Shown piece after piece: positions 25,174-32,875 of a DNA stretch of 64,000 nucleotides. A model generated the notes under the pieces. That model was not told the origin of the DNA, made no database searches, and saw only the letters and a list, made by a program, of their open reading frames with translations. The position numbers and the translations under genes are program-made. The DNA is from Mesotoga prima MesG1.Ag.4.2. Lineage in GTDB: Bacteria > Thermotogota > Thermotogae > Petrotogales > Kosmotogaceae. Within the stretch, counting starts at the first letter, position 1. Every line of letters begins with the position of its first letter. Location: the NCBI RefSeq assembly GCF_000147715.2, contig NC_017934.1:1054001-1118000 (forward strand). The letters are read 5' to 3'.

Positions 25174-26102
25174 AGCCGCAAAACTTCGTTGTGATTAATC
25201 GAGAAATCGAAAGACGCTTTGTTGAAGAAAAGAAGAAGAACCCCGATAGGTTCGAACGCAAGCTCTCACTCTCTTGGAGCATCTGGATGTTCGGCACCGA
25301 GCCGATTGAAGACTCTCTCAGGAGACTACAGAATAATGGTTTGGAGTATGTAGAGATAAAGGGTGATACATCAATTTCTCGAGAGAGAATGAAACATGCC
25401 CTTGTGAGCTTCGGACTAAGAGTCTCTGGTGCATGCGGGATGTTTTCCCCTGAAAGGGATCTTTCAAGTCTAAATCCCGATTACCAGAAGAACGCCATCG
25501 ATTATATCCGAGAAGTCTCTCGCTACGTTTCAGGTATTGGAGGGACCTACATGATAGTTGTTCCTGGAGCTGTTGGTAGGCCCAAAGCAGTTGACAATTT
25601 TGAAATGGAGAGAAGCGCGGCGGCTTTGAAGAAGTGTGCGATCATCTTCGAGGAGACTGGCGTAAAACCTGCGATCGAGCCAATAAGGTCGGCCGAAGTC
25701 AGTATAGTGCACACCATTGATGAGGCACTTGAATATCTTCGATTTGTAAACGAGCCTTCCATTGGCTTTGTCAATGGGGATATCTACCACATGTTAAATG
25801 GCGAGCGGCACGTTGGCGAAGCCATTTTGAAGTGCGGAGAAAAACTTCTGAACCTCCACATCGCGGACAGTAACAGGGATGCCCCGGGAAAGGGGCAAAT
25901 CGATATTGACACGGCCATAATGGCTGCCTATCTTGTGGGAATGAACCGAGAGGGTAGATTCATAACATTTGAGCCTCTTGGTCCTTATCCCGACCCCTAC
26001 GTTCTCTCAACTGGGCCATGCGATGTCGATCTTATGGACAGGTTGGTTAGGGAATCTGTAGACTATTTCAGGGAACGTGAAGAAGTAGTACGTTCTCTTT
26101 GA
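25170..26102 (+). CDS. Sugar isomerase/epimerase, xylose-isomerase-like TIM barrel (first of a pair)
   Basis: A 310-residue cytoplasmic (beta/alpha)8 enzyme of the AP_endonuc_2 family. The divalent-metal ligands expected for ketose 3-epimerases are visible: Glu in AIEPIRSAEVS, Asp/His in NGDIYHM, His in NLHIADSNRD and Glu in TFEPLGP. About 40 extra residues precede the barrel. It is translated by coupling with the permease gene (4-base overlap) and followed by a second isomerase 15 bases later. It probably processes the imported sugar. The exact reaction (tagatose, allulose, inosose or other) is not readable. Confidence 0.85.
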   Translation: MKPQNFVVINREIERRFVEEKKKNPDRFERKLSLSWSIWMFGTEPIEDSLRRLQNNGLEYVEIKGDTSISRERMKHALVSFGLRVSGACGMFSPERDLSSLNPDYQKNAIDYIREVSRYVSGIGGTYMIVVPGAVGRPKAVDNFEMERSAAALKKCAIIFEETGVKPAIEPIRSAEVSIVHTIDEALEYLRFVNEPSIGFVNGDIYHMLNGERHVGEAILKCGEKLLNLHIADSNRDAPGKGQIDIDTAIMAAYLVGMNREGRFITFEPLGPYPDPYVLSTGPCDVDLMDRLVRESVDYFREREEVVRSL

Positions 26103-26117
26103 TCAGGAGGAATAAAA

Positions 26118-26987
26118 ATGAAGATCGGATTTCATACAGACGCATTCAATTCTGCCGTGTTTAGTTTCGAGAAGGCACTTCAGTGGGCTCAGAAGAACGA
26201 CGTTCACTATATTGAGCCGGGGATAATAGACGGTGTATCGTGGATTCACGGTCTCGGATACTTTCCACATATTTCTCTTTCAGAAGATCCTCTTAAGACA
26301 AAGCTGAAACTCCAAGAGTACGGTGTCCGCTTCTCGCAGATAGATTCCGCATTTCCTCTCTCTGGAAATGAGGGCTTCTACAACGGTGTTCCGTATGTTC
26401 TAAAATCGATCCCTTGGGCTAAACTGGCTGGCTGCGAAAACATTGCAACTACTGACGGGCTGAAGAAGCCGCTGGGATTCAGTGAAGATGAGGCCCTAGA
26501 GCTAATGAAGAGGGCCTACCGCATAATAGTTGAGACAGCGGAATTGTATGAAATAAACATCAACATCGAAGTACACGGCTACTTCACTACGAATCCGGAT
26601 CTCCTCGATAAAATGCTTAACTTTGTTCAAAGCGATAGGCTCGGTTTGAACCTCGATACAGGGAACAGTTTCATTGCTGGTCAAGATCCGGTAGCCTTTT
26701 GCGGTAGATTCATAGACAAGATCAAACATGTACATATTAAGGATGTCTCGAAAGACCTCGCAGATGCCATGAGAGGAAAGGATACTGGAATCGGAATTAG
26801 TCACTCTGCAATCGGCGATGGAGTCAACGCCGATAACATTAAAACTATCATCGCCATGTTAAGAGATTACGGTTACAATGGAACTCTAAGTATGGAGTGC
26901 GAGGGTATGGGTGGACCACTGATTGAAAGATCGCTTCAATGGTTGAGAAAAACACTTGAGGAGCTTGGCATTGAAGAAGAGAAGTGA
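26118..26987 (+). CDS. Sugar isomerase/epimerase, xylose-isomerase-like TIM barrel (second of a pair)
   Basis: A 289-residue AP_endonuc_2-family TIM barrel. Glu in INIEVHGYF, Asp/Asn in GLNLDTGNSF, His in KHVHIKDVSKD and Glu in SMECEGMGG are the predicted metal and substrate ligands. The fold matches its neighbour but the sequences differ clearly, so the two likely do successive steps or act on different epimers. SD AGGAGG 6-7 bases upstream. Last gene of the operon. Confidence 0.86.
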   Translation: MKIGFHTDAFNSAVFSFEKALQWAQKNDVHYIEPGIIDGVSWIHGLGYFPHISLSEDPLKTKLKLQEYGVRFSQIDSAFPLSGNEGFYNGVPYVLKSIPWAKLAGCENIATTDGLKKPLGFSEDEALELMKRAYRIIVETAELYEININIEVHGYFTTNPDLLDKMLNFVQSDRLGLNLDTGNSFIAGQDPVAFCGRFIDKIKHVHIKDVSKDLADAMRGKDTGIGISHSAIGDGVNADNIKTIIAMLRDYGYNGTLSMECEGMGGPLIERSLQWLRKTLEELGIEEEK

Positions 26988-27180
26988 AGCATCCCCCCGT
27001 TAAATCTTGATGGAGGGCGAGTTTGTCTCCATGAATTCGTCTTTTATATACGAAAATCCTAGATAGTTTTTCATTTTATTGCAAAGATGCAACTCTCTTT
27101 TAGAGAGCATTCAGTTACCTGTTTATCTATAATTCTACAATTATAACTGTCTCAAATCTTAATTGCCTCAGTTTCTTAGC

Positions 27181-27211
27181 AGATGGGGCTTCGTTACATG
27201 AAGTCCCATCT
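27181..27211 (+). terminator. Hairpin downstream of the sugar operon (possible terminator)
   Basis: AGATGGGGCTTC, 7-base loop, GAAGTCCCATCT: 12 pairs with one G-T. It lacks a proper T run and is 190 bases after the last gene, so the terminator role is uncertain. Confidence 0.35.
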
Positions 27212-27819
27212 GTTGTGATTTGGAGCTTCAAGAGTTCTCTTTTTGGGACTTCAGACTAGTTTCAATTCAACCAGCAGCAAACATTGTCAAAAACATTTCG
27301 ATAATGGCCATCCCGGAACGATGTAGATCCAATTTCTTCCCTTCAACCACAGTCTCATAAACTGTAAAATCGGATTCCAGTCACATGCAAACGCCTCAGC
27401 TAAAAGTCTTATTAGAGCGTTTCCTGGTCATCAAACCAACCCGTCAAAGCTCCTGCAACATGAGATATTCTCATTTTTTTGAGCCTCCCCCAAAATGCAT
27501 TTGGTTGAAGCTCCTGCTAAGGGCTACTTTTCGGAACTCCTTTTCAGGATCCTGCGCAAAACCTTGCACTTAGAAACCGTTATACGCCTGAGAGGAAAAA
27601 CCCGCTGATCGTTGGGAAGAGCCATCCTTTGTCTTGTCCAAGATCGGAGACCCGTCCTAAGAGATTAAGGGCAGAAGCGATGACTCCGGCAGGAGGCGAG
27701 ACCAACTTCGTCAGAACGCCCTTCGGCCCCCAATGGTTGGACAAGAGGTCAGAGAATCACGGTTTTACGATCTGAATGGGAGCCTCATTGTTTAGTTCTT
27801 TGGATAAGATCAAAACCGA

Positions 27820-27845
27820 GATCCCGAAACAAGTTCGGGATGACA
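27820..27845. repeat. Dispersed palindromic repeat, GATCCCGAA...TTCGGGATGACA type
   Basis: ATCCCGAA, ACAAG, TTCGGGAT followed by GACA. An identical 26-base copy lies at 29741-29766. Confidence 0.85.
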
Positions 27846-27948
27846 GTGTGTGGGACCTCCTGAAGGTGCTACCTGAATAACTGTCTCAGCATCATACGTG
27901 AAGATACCTAGACGGTGAGTTCTTTTCTTCTCGAGAAAGAACGCATTT

Positions 27949-28063
27949 GAGACGTTCGCTTCGCTCACGAGAAGACGAGAATTCTCGCATATCTTCAATC
28001 TCTCTCTTTCTCTCTTTTTTTCTCTCCTCTTCTCGCTCTTTCGTGAAAAAAGGAGTCCTTTTT
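27949..28063 (-). repeat. Inverted copy of the purine-rich island repeat
   Basis: Read on the minus strand this has the same order as the units at 53.9-54.4 kb: GGACTCC...TTTTTCACGAAAGAGCGAG, a purine tract (27999-28034), GATTGAA, then CTTCTCGTGAGCGAAGCGAA. Confidence 0.75.
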
Positions 28064-28231
28064 TTGCGTGACAAGTATCAAGTCAGGTTGACCGCCTAAG
28101 GGTACTGCGAATACATCATTTTTCGTCTGAACTTGGTTCAGCATCTAGGTCTTGAGAGCCGCTGTTCGCTGCAAAGAGCCGTCCTTTGTTGCCCGTCAAA
28201 GATCATGGACCCGTGTTTCGTCAAGACCCAG

Positions 28232-28256
28232 GATCCTGAAATGAATTCAGATGACA
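28232..28256. repeat. Dispersed palindromic repeat, degenerate copy
   Basis: GATCCTGAA...TTCAGATGACA, lacking one base of the right arm. The related inverse-orientation copy at 28125-28145 reads GTCTGAAC...GTTCAGCATC. Confidence 0.65.
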
Positions 28257-28317
28257 GCATAAGGCAATTTCGAATCCGGAAAATCCCGTCATTCTCGTGT
28301 ATTGTCAAAAGAGAGAG

Positions 28318-28331
28318 AGTATAGAATGAGG
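28318..28331. repeat. Left subterminal inverted repeat of the IS110 element
   Basis: AGTATAGAATGAGG; matches the reverse complement of 29629-29642 in 13 of 14 bases. It contains TATAGA, a possible -10 box. Confidence 0.7.
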
Positions 28332-28464
28332 GTAGAGGGAGTAGCCAGTCGTCATGCGTAGGCTTAGAGCCTGTAGTTCAGATTGGGCATCCTTCTTAAC
28401 ACGATTGAGAGTAATGGTCGAAAAGACCGCACCTTGTACGAGGTTGTGAAAGGAGGAACCCTCA
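28328..28464 (+). ncRNA. Candidate bridge RNA from the left end of the IS110 element
   Basis: The non-coding left end can form TGAGGGT/ACCCTCA closing pairs (28327-28333 with 28458-28464) and internal hairpins AGGCT-TAG-AGCCT (28360-28372), GGTC-GAAAA-GACC (28416-28428) and ACCT-TGTACG-AGGT (28431-28444), separated by unpaired stretches that could be guide loops. IS110 recombinases are known to use such an RNA to pair donor and target DNA. The boundaries and loop-target pairing are inferred. Confidence 0.5.
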
Positions 28465-29624
28465 TGTTGTATGTAGGAGTGGACATATCCAGTGAAAGTT
28501 TTGACGCTTGTTTCTATTTACCAGAGAAGAAGAAAATGAAAAGCATGAAGTACAAACAAGACAAGGAAGGTTTTAGGGAATTTCTAAAGAAGCTAAATAC
28601 TTACAAGGACGAGAAACAAGTCGGAATGGAAGCGACGGGTTCGTATCACAGCAACTTGTACGGATTTCTTAGGAGCAAAGGGATAGACGTACAGCTTCTC
28701 GATCCGTATACCCTTAGCAAATTCATGAAGGCTATGAGCAGGTCAAAGACAGACAAGAAAGATGCAAAAAGCATAGCGGTTGCAATGTACAGGATATTCG
28801 ATCTGCTGAGCGTTTCTCAAGTACCAGAGGAAGAGATGTCAGCATTCAGGGACTTGGTTAGGGTGAGAAGCACTGTAGTAGCAAACTGTTCTGATCTTCA
28901 AAGGAAACTGAAGAGCAAATTGAAGATTCATATGCCTGAGCTTCTTAAGACCTTCAGATCCGTTAGTTCACCTGTGCTGTTGCATCTGTTGAGTGTATAT
29001 CCATCCAGAGAAGAGATACTTGACAACGAGGAAGATGCAGTCAAATTGCTCAGCTCTCACAGAAACTGGAGTGAAAAGAAAGCGAGAGAGGTTATCGATT
29101 CACTCAAAGACTCAATAGGCAAGCCAGATACCTTTGGAACCTACTCAACGATTACCAGCACATTCATAGCTGAAATTAAGCTTCTCAAAGACCACGTGGA
29201 AGCCCTGAATGAGGAAATAAAGAAGTTTCTTGAGAAGTTCCCTGACAATCCCCTAAGAACCATACCAGGTATTGCTGAAGTCACGGAAGCCGAAATCGTA
29301 TCTGAAGTAGGCGACATAGACAGATTCTCTTCTGGGAAAGCCTTTGTATCGTACATAGGCCTTGATCCTGTTATTAAGCAGAGTGGTAACATGACTCGCG
29401 GCCTCTCAATTTCTAAGAAGGGTAACAAACATCTACGAAGAACCTTCTACCAGTTAGCTAAAAGCTTGATCAAAAACACTGAAAAGTACAGGAACAAATA
29501 CGAGAAGATGAAAAAGAGGGGGGTGAAAAATAAGGTGGCCCTAATAGCAACTGCAAGAGCTGCAGCTGAAATGGTCTACCAACTTTTGAAAAATAACGTT
29601 CCATTTGACCTTTCACTCTCATAA
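28464..29624 (+). CDS. IS110-family transposase (DEDD/serine bridge-RNA-type recombinase)
   Basis: A 386-residue recombinase. The RuvC-like N-terminal domain has Asp7 (YVGVDISS), Glu56 (GMEATGSY), Asp97 and Asp100 (KTDKKDA), the complete DEDD set. A central coiled-coil region (about 120-250) leads to the transposase_20 domain with LRTIPGIAEVTEAEI, FVSYIGLDP and a QSG motif whose Ser307 is the likely nucleophile, then KKGNKHLRR. Start at 28464 with AAGGAGG 7-8 bases upstream; the longer frame from 28383 would lie in the RNA region. Full length for the family, with no frameshift, so the element may be active. Confidence 0.92.
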   Translation: MLYVGVDISSESFDACFYLPEKKKMKSMKYKQDKEGFREFLKKLNTYKDEKQVGMEATGSYHSNLYGFLRSKGIDVQLLDPYTLSKFMKAMSRSKTDKKDAKSIAVAMYRIFDLLSVSQVPEEEMSAFRDLVRVRSTVVANCSDLQRKLKSKLKIHMPELLKTFRSVSSPVLLHLLSVYPSREEILDNEEDAVKLLSSHRNWSEKKAREVIDSLKDSIGKPDTFGTYSTITSTFIAEIKLLKDHVEALNEEIKKFLEKFPDNPLRTIPGIAEVTEAEIVSEVGDIDRFSSGKAFVSYIGLDPVIKQSGNMTRGLSISKKGNKHLRRTFYQLAKSLIKNTEKYRNKYEKMKKRGVKNKVALIATARAAAEMVYQLLKNNVPFDLSLS

Positions 29625-29628
29625 TTTT

Positions 29629-29642
29629 CCTAATTCTATACT
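29629..29642. repeat. Right subterminal inverted repeat of the IS110 element
   Basis: Reverse complement reads AGTATAGAATTAGG. It begins 5 bases after the transposase stop codon. TTGACA at 29642-29647 follows directly and could serve as a -35 box across a circle junction. Confidence 0.7.
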
Positions 29643-29740
29643 TGACAACTTAGAGTATCTGAATTTGTTTCAGAATCTTTCTCCTAAAGTTCTATCGAAC
29701 CCGCTAACTGCAACCCATAGGCATGGTATTTCTAAGCCCG

Positions 29741-29766
29741 GATCCCGAAACAAGTTCGGGATGACA
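29741..29766. repeat. Dispersed palindromic repeat, GATCCCGAA...TTCGGGATGACA type
   Basis: Identical over 26 bases to 27820-27845. ATCCCGAA, loop ACAAG, TTCGGGAT. Confidence 0.85.
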
Positions 29767-29979
29767 GAGTGAGGAACTTCCAAAAGCCGATGTTGGGATA
29801 ACTTCCTCAGTTGCATTGAAACCCTGAATTGATTGCCGGTTCTCTTCACGAGACCCGAGACTCCATACTCGATACCCTGTTTTTGGGGCTCCGTAATCTG
29901 AACTTGTTTCAGAATCTTTCTCCTGAAGTTCTATCGAACCCGCTTCCTCCCATCCATACTTATGGCTTACTAAAGCCTA

Positions 29980-30005
29980 GATCCTGAAATAAATTCAGGA
30001 TGACA
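29980..30005. repeat. Dispersed palindromic repeat, GATCCTGAA...TTCAGGATGACA variant
   Basis: ATCCTGAA, loop ATAAA, TTCAGGAT, then GACA. The third stem pair has changed on both arms (C-G to T-A) relative to the ATCCCGAA copies, so pairing is kept. Confidence 0.8.
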
Positions 30006-30270
30006 CGTTAGGTAATTTCGAATACATAAGATTCCGTCATGAATTCGTTTTAGCATCACTATTTAGGAGCCGCCGGACGCTCAAGAACGAAGACTCGCTA
30101 ATCGCTGGGAAGAGCCGTCGTTCGATGCGCGTCAAAGATCATGGACGCGTCCTTCTTCATGACCAAAGACCGGGATTCTGACACGAGCTTCGTCAGAATA
30201 ATAACATGTGGCGCTTTTTCAATAACCTGGAGAGTGATCCCGTAGTGTCTCCATCTAAATCCACTCACTT

Positions 30271-30403
30271 TGTCATCCCGTAGAGCCTGCCCTGAAAATT
30301 ACCCGTTCAGGGATCCTGTACGAGATCTCACCCTTCAAGACCCTATCGTATTTCTTACTTATCGGAGAACGGAGAACCGATAACGGATAACTCTTTTTTT
30401 TTT
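30271..30403. repeat. Long direct repeat with nested palindromes, copy 1
   Basis: Starts TGTCATCCCGTAGAGCCTGC and contains CCCTGAA...TTCAGGG. The second copy is at 30626-30751 in the same orientation. Confidence 0.8.
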
Positions 30404-30434
30404 AACTTCCATCGTGAAACTTGTAACTGTTGGT

Positions 30435-30483
30435 CTTTTTCGCGAGAGACAGGATCCTGACCAAGAGCATTGTCAGGATGACG
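30435..30483 (-). repeat. Inverse copy of the GTCATCCTGAC...GTCAGGATCC module
   Basis: On the minus strand it reads CGTCATCCTGACAATGCTC then GGTCAGGATCCTGTC and TCGCGAAAAAG, matching the three plus-strand copies at 53648, 53890 and 54241. Confidence 0.8.
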
Positions 30484-30625
30484 TGAAGGGGTGTCATTTC
30501 TTAGGCTTGCTTTGGGAGACGCACGGCAAAATCTAGCGACTTCGTTCTTAGTGTCCCCTCCCGCCATCCCGTAGTGCTCCTGCATGGGCCGAGATCGGAG
30601 CGGAGACTCAGGAAATAGCCGAGGT

Positions 30626-30751
30626 TGTCATCCCGTAGAGCCTGCCCCGAAAATTACCTGTTCAGGGATCCTTACGGGATCTCGCTCTTCAAGGCCCTAT
30701 CCGTATCCACTGCGGAGAACGGTGGACGGTCGACGGATAACCGTTTTTATG
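30626..30751. repeat. Long direct repeat with nested palindromes, copy 2
   Basis: Same order as copy 1 with scattered substitutions; the outer arms ATCCCGTA and TACGGGAT are a perfect inverted pair in this copy. Confidence 0.8.
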
Positions 30752-30871
30752 TAAGTGGCATCTTTTCGGTTGCAATCGGAGTTGCCAACAAATCAAGGCC
30801 ACGTTTTTGCGCTCTCTCACGTAAAATTGGAAAATTCTCTTCAAGCAAGCAGGAGTTCACAAAGACGTTAT

Positions 30872-30900
30872 TTGCAGGCGCAAGGGAAATAGTTTATACT
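30872..30900 (+). promoter_or_regulatory. Predicted promoter of the ccdA-thioredoxin pair
   Basis: -35 TTGCAG (30872-30877), 17-base spacer, -10 TATACT (30895-30900), 18 bases before the ccdA ATG. Confidence 0.65.
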
Positions 30901-30918
30901 ATACCCGGGAGGGGTAAT

Positions 30919-31653
30919 ATGAATGAATTGACCGCAGTAGCAACCGGAACTCTAGGTGTGTCACCAATGATAAGTCCAATCGTTACAACAAGCGTCACTT
31001 ACGGGAGTGCCTTTCTGGGAGGTTTACTTTCTTTCTTCTCGCCCTGCATACTTCCTCTGATTCCAGTTTTCTTCGGTGTACTTATGGGTGGGGCGGCCGA
31101 TGCAAAAGCTCGCTTTATCAGGGGAGTATTCTTCACTCTTGGGATGTCTATCTTTTTCTTCATACTTGGTATAGGAGCGACCGGACTCGGAACCTTCATC
31201 AGGCAGAATGAAGTGCTGATGAACGTAATTTCTGGAGGTCTCTTCGTCCTGTTTGCTTTCCTGTATCTCTTTGAGATAGGCATGAAGGGAGTAAACTTGA
31301 ACGTATGGAAATTTGGCGGTTCTGCTGTAAGCGGCTTCATACTTGGAGCAGTTCTTGGTCTCGTTTGGGTGCCTTGCGCCGGTCCGATTCTTGGTTCCAT
31401 TCTGGTCCTTGCAGCCAATCAATCGGCAGTTGCCGAGGGCGGGCTTATGCTTCTTGTCTATTCGTTGGGTCTGAGTATACCCTTCCTGACGCTAAGCGGA
31501 TTGGTGGCAAAGCTAACTTCAAAGCTCTCTTTTGGAGGAGAAAGCAAATGGAGAAAAGTGATCAGAGTATCTGTCTTCGTTGTTCTCCTAGCAGCCGGAT
31601 TGTTGACAATGACAGGAAACCTTAACTTACTACAGTTTGCAACGGGAGGTTGA
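30919..31653 (+). CDS. ccdA: CcdA-type membrane thiol-disulfide carrier
   Basis: A 244-residue membrane protein with six helices of the CcdA/DsbD-beta family. The redox pair is Cys43 (FSPCILPLIP) and Cys153 (VWVPCAGPILG), each in a proline-flanked helix. It carries electrons from cytoplasmic thioredoxin to extracytoplasmic thiol proteins. The ATG at 30919 has GGGAGGGG 5-6 bases upstream; a longer frame from 30625 extends into repeats and the promoter and is rejected. The next gene, 3 bases after its stop, encodes an exported thioredoxin-like partner. Confidence 0.93.
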   Translation: MNELTAVATGTLGVSPMISPIVTTSVTYGSAFLGGLLSFFSPCILPLIPVFFGVLMGGAADAKARFIRGVFFTLGMSIFFFILGIGATGLGTFIRQNEVLMNVISGGLFVLFAFLYLFEIGMKGVNLNVWKFGGSAVSGFILGAVLGLVWVPCAGPILGSILVLAANQSAVAEGGLMLLVYSLGLSIPFLTLSGLVAKLTSKLSFGGESKWRKVIRVSVFVVLLAAGLLTMTGNLNLLQFATGG

Positions 31654-31656
31654 TTT

Positions 31657-32331
31657 ATGAAGAAAGTTGTTTTTCTACTAGTTTTACTTTTACCAGGAAT
31701 AATATTCTCGTATGTCGGAATGCTAGATGATTTCGACACAGCGCTTAAGCTAGCCAAGATAGAAGATAAGGAAGCTATCGTAATGTTCTCGGATACCAGC
31801 TGCGTCTACTGTGTGAAGTTTGTGAAGGAAACTCTCGCAGATGAAACCGTACAGGATCTTTTGAAAGCAGGTTTCGTTTTCTCCCAGATATACAAAAGCA
31901 ATCCGGGGAATGCCTCTTATGTTGTCGGAGAGGAATGGAAAGAGATGTCATACGGTGAGCTCTATGCTTATTTTCAGATCAGAGGCACACCTACATTTTG
32001 GTTCTTCACAAGCGAAAACGCATTATTGACTAACCTGCCAGGTTACGTTCCCGCGAAGGACTTCACGACTATACTTCGGTTCCTTGGCGAGAGAGCGTAC
32101 GAGACAGCAACCTTTGAAGATTATCGAAGCAAAGAATCTACTTTCATGGGAGAACCGAAGATCGTGCGTGTAAGTGAAGAGGATTATAACTATGTTCTCC
32201 AGAACGACCCGATTGCCAGGGAATACAAGGATCAAGAGGTCGACAAATTCACGGTCTGGTTGACGAAAGATGAGTCGACTGCCGAATCCCTGCTGGAAGA
32301 GGGAGTCTTCAGAGTCATTCTATTGAACTGA
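31657..32331 (+). CDS. Exported thioredoxin-fold protein, partner of CcdA
   Basis: A 224-residue protein. Residues 1-18 are a signal peptide (MKKVVFLLVLLLPGIIFS). The thioredoxin-like domain has Cys49-Val-Tyr-Cys52 in FSDTSCVYCVKF and the cis-proline loop GTPTFWFF near residue 112, as in SoxW/thioredoxin_2 proteins. A C-terminal part of about 70 residues is not recognised. It lies 3 bases behind ccdA and is presumably reduced by it in the periplasm. It converges with the macro-domain gene and overlaps its end by 17 bases. Confidence 0.87.
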   Translation: MKKVVFLLVLLLPGIIFSYVGMLDDFDTALKLAKIEDKEAIVMFSDTSCVYCVKFVKETLADETVQDLLKAGFVFSQIYKSNPGNASYVVGEEWKEMSYGELYAYFQIRGTPTFWFFTSENALLTNLPGYVPAKDFTTILRFLGERAYETATFEDYRSKESTFMGEPKIVRVSEEDYNYVLQNDPIAREYKDQEVDKFTVWLTKDESTAESLLEEGVFRVILLN

Positions 32332-32875
32332 AAAAATCGAGGGCAATTGACAGAAACTCGTCGTAAGCCTTTCTGTCGAGAAGGCACATTTTTATAAGCC
32401 TCAGAGATGAAGACTTGTTTTGCGAAAAGTGATCCATTACTGACTTTAGGAATTGCTCTGCGCAAATAGACACCGGAACACCAAAAATACCAGTTGAGAT
32501 CGCCGGAGTGGCAAGCGTAACAGCAGTCATTTCGGCGGCTTTTTTTAGGACGTTTGCAAATGAACAGTAAAGCTTGGATTCAAGATCTAGTTCTCCGTAC
32601 TGAGGACCAAAAACGTGAATTATCTTCTTTGCGAGCAGGTTTCCAGCGCCCGTTACCGCGACTTCAGAGGTCTTCAGAGGGCCATTCTTCCTAACGTAGG
32701 CATCGCTCTCAAGCTGAATCTCTTTTCCTCCAGCCCTGACTAATGCTCCAGCAACACCCCCTCCATGTCTCAAATAACTATTTGCGGCATTGACGATTAC
32801 GTCTACCTCCTGTTCCGTTATATCGGATATTTCGAGCTGAATGACTCTACCTTCTCTAAGAATGAAACTCTTCAT
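32315..32875 (-). CDS. Macro-domain protein (ADP-ribose binding or hydrolysing)
   Basis: A 186-residue single macro domain. DVIVNAANSYLRHGGGVAGAL near residue 25 is the ADP-ribose-binding signature, with the Asn and Gly-rich loop of deacetylating or de-ADP-ribosylating members, and TPAISTGIFGVP is the second loop. Start ATG at 32875 overlaps the rarA stop (ATGA) and has GGAGG 5 bases upstream, so the two are translated together. Last gene of a seven-gene minus-strand run. Position next to RarA and a uracil-DNA glycosylase points to a DNA-repair setting, but this is only context. Confidence 0.9.
   Translation of the reverse strand: MKSFILREGRVIQLEISDITEQEVDVIVNAANSYLRHGGGVAGALVRAGGKEIQLESDAYVRKNGPLKTSEVAVTGAGNLLAKKIIHVFGPQYGELDLESKLYCSFANVLKKAAEMTAVTLATPAISTGIFGVPVSICAEQFLKSVMDHFSQNKSSSLRLIKMCLLDRKAYDEFLSIALDFFSSIE

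Larger units (their letters stand above)
26988..28301. other. Gene-poor repeat island, left part
   Basis: About 1.3 kb without a supported gene. It holds a 12-bp stem hairpin (27181-27211), three copies of a short palindromic repeat (27820-27845, 28125-28145, 28232-28256) and, on the minus strand, one copy of the purine-rich repeat that is tandem at 53.6-54.4 kb (27949-28063). A module reading GGGAAGAGCC with GTCAAAGATCATGGAC at 28172-28210 recurs at 30105-30145. Short open frames here are not credible. Confidence 0.6.
28302..29648 (+). mobile_element. IS110-family insertion sequence
   Basis: A transposase gene flanked by short inverted repeats: AGTATAGAATGAGG at 28318-28331 faces CCTAATTCTATACT-type sequence at 29629-29642 (one mismatch), and outside these TTGTCAA (28302-28308) faces TTGACAA (29642-29648). 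The left end carries about 130 non-coding bases and the right end almost none, the layout in which the bridge RNA is made from the left end. True termini cannot be fixed without an empty site. The element sits directly next to a palindromic repeat (29658-29677). Confidence 0.75.
29649..30871. other. Gene-poor repeat island, right part
   Basis: About 1.2 kb without a supported gene. It holds palindromic repeats at 29658-29677, 29741-29766, 29898-29917 and 29980-30005; a direct repeat pair reading CAGAATCTTTCTCC (29670 and 29910 regions); an inverse copy of the GTCATCCTGAC...GTCAGGATCC module (30435-30483); and a roughly 125-base direct repeat (30271-30403 and 30626-30751). Confidence 0.6.

Noticed and set aside
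27385-27573. 62-codon frame in the left repeat island
   Set aside because: No ribosome site and no recognisable family; both strands were read for a transposase remnant without success.
28383-28463. Longer transposase beginning at 28383
   Set aside because: This part is the structured non-coding left end; the family-typical N-terminus MLYVGVDIS starts at 28464 behind AAGGAGG.
29691-29705. TATCGAACCCGC resembling the complement of a tRNA T-arm
   Set aside because: It is part of a direct repeat (second copy near 29931) and no acceptor, D or anticodon stems surround it.
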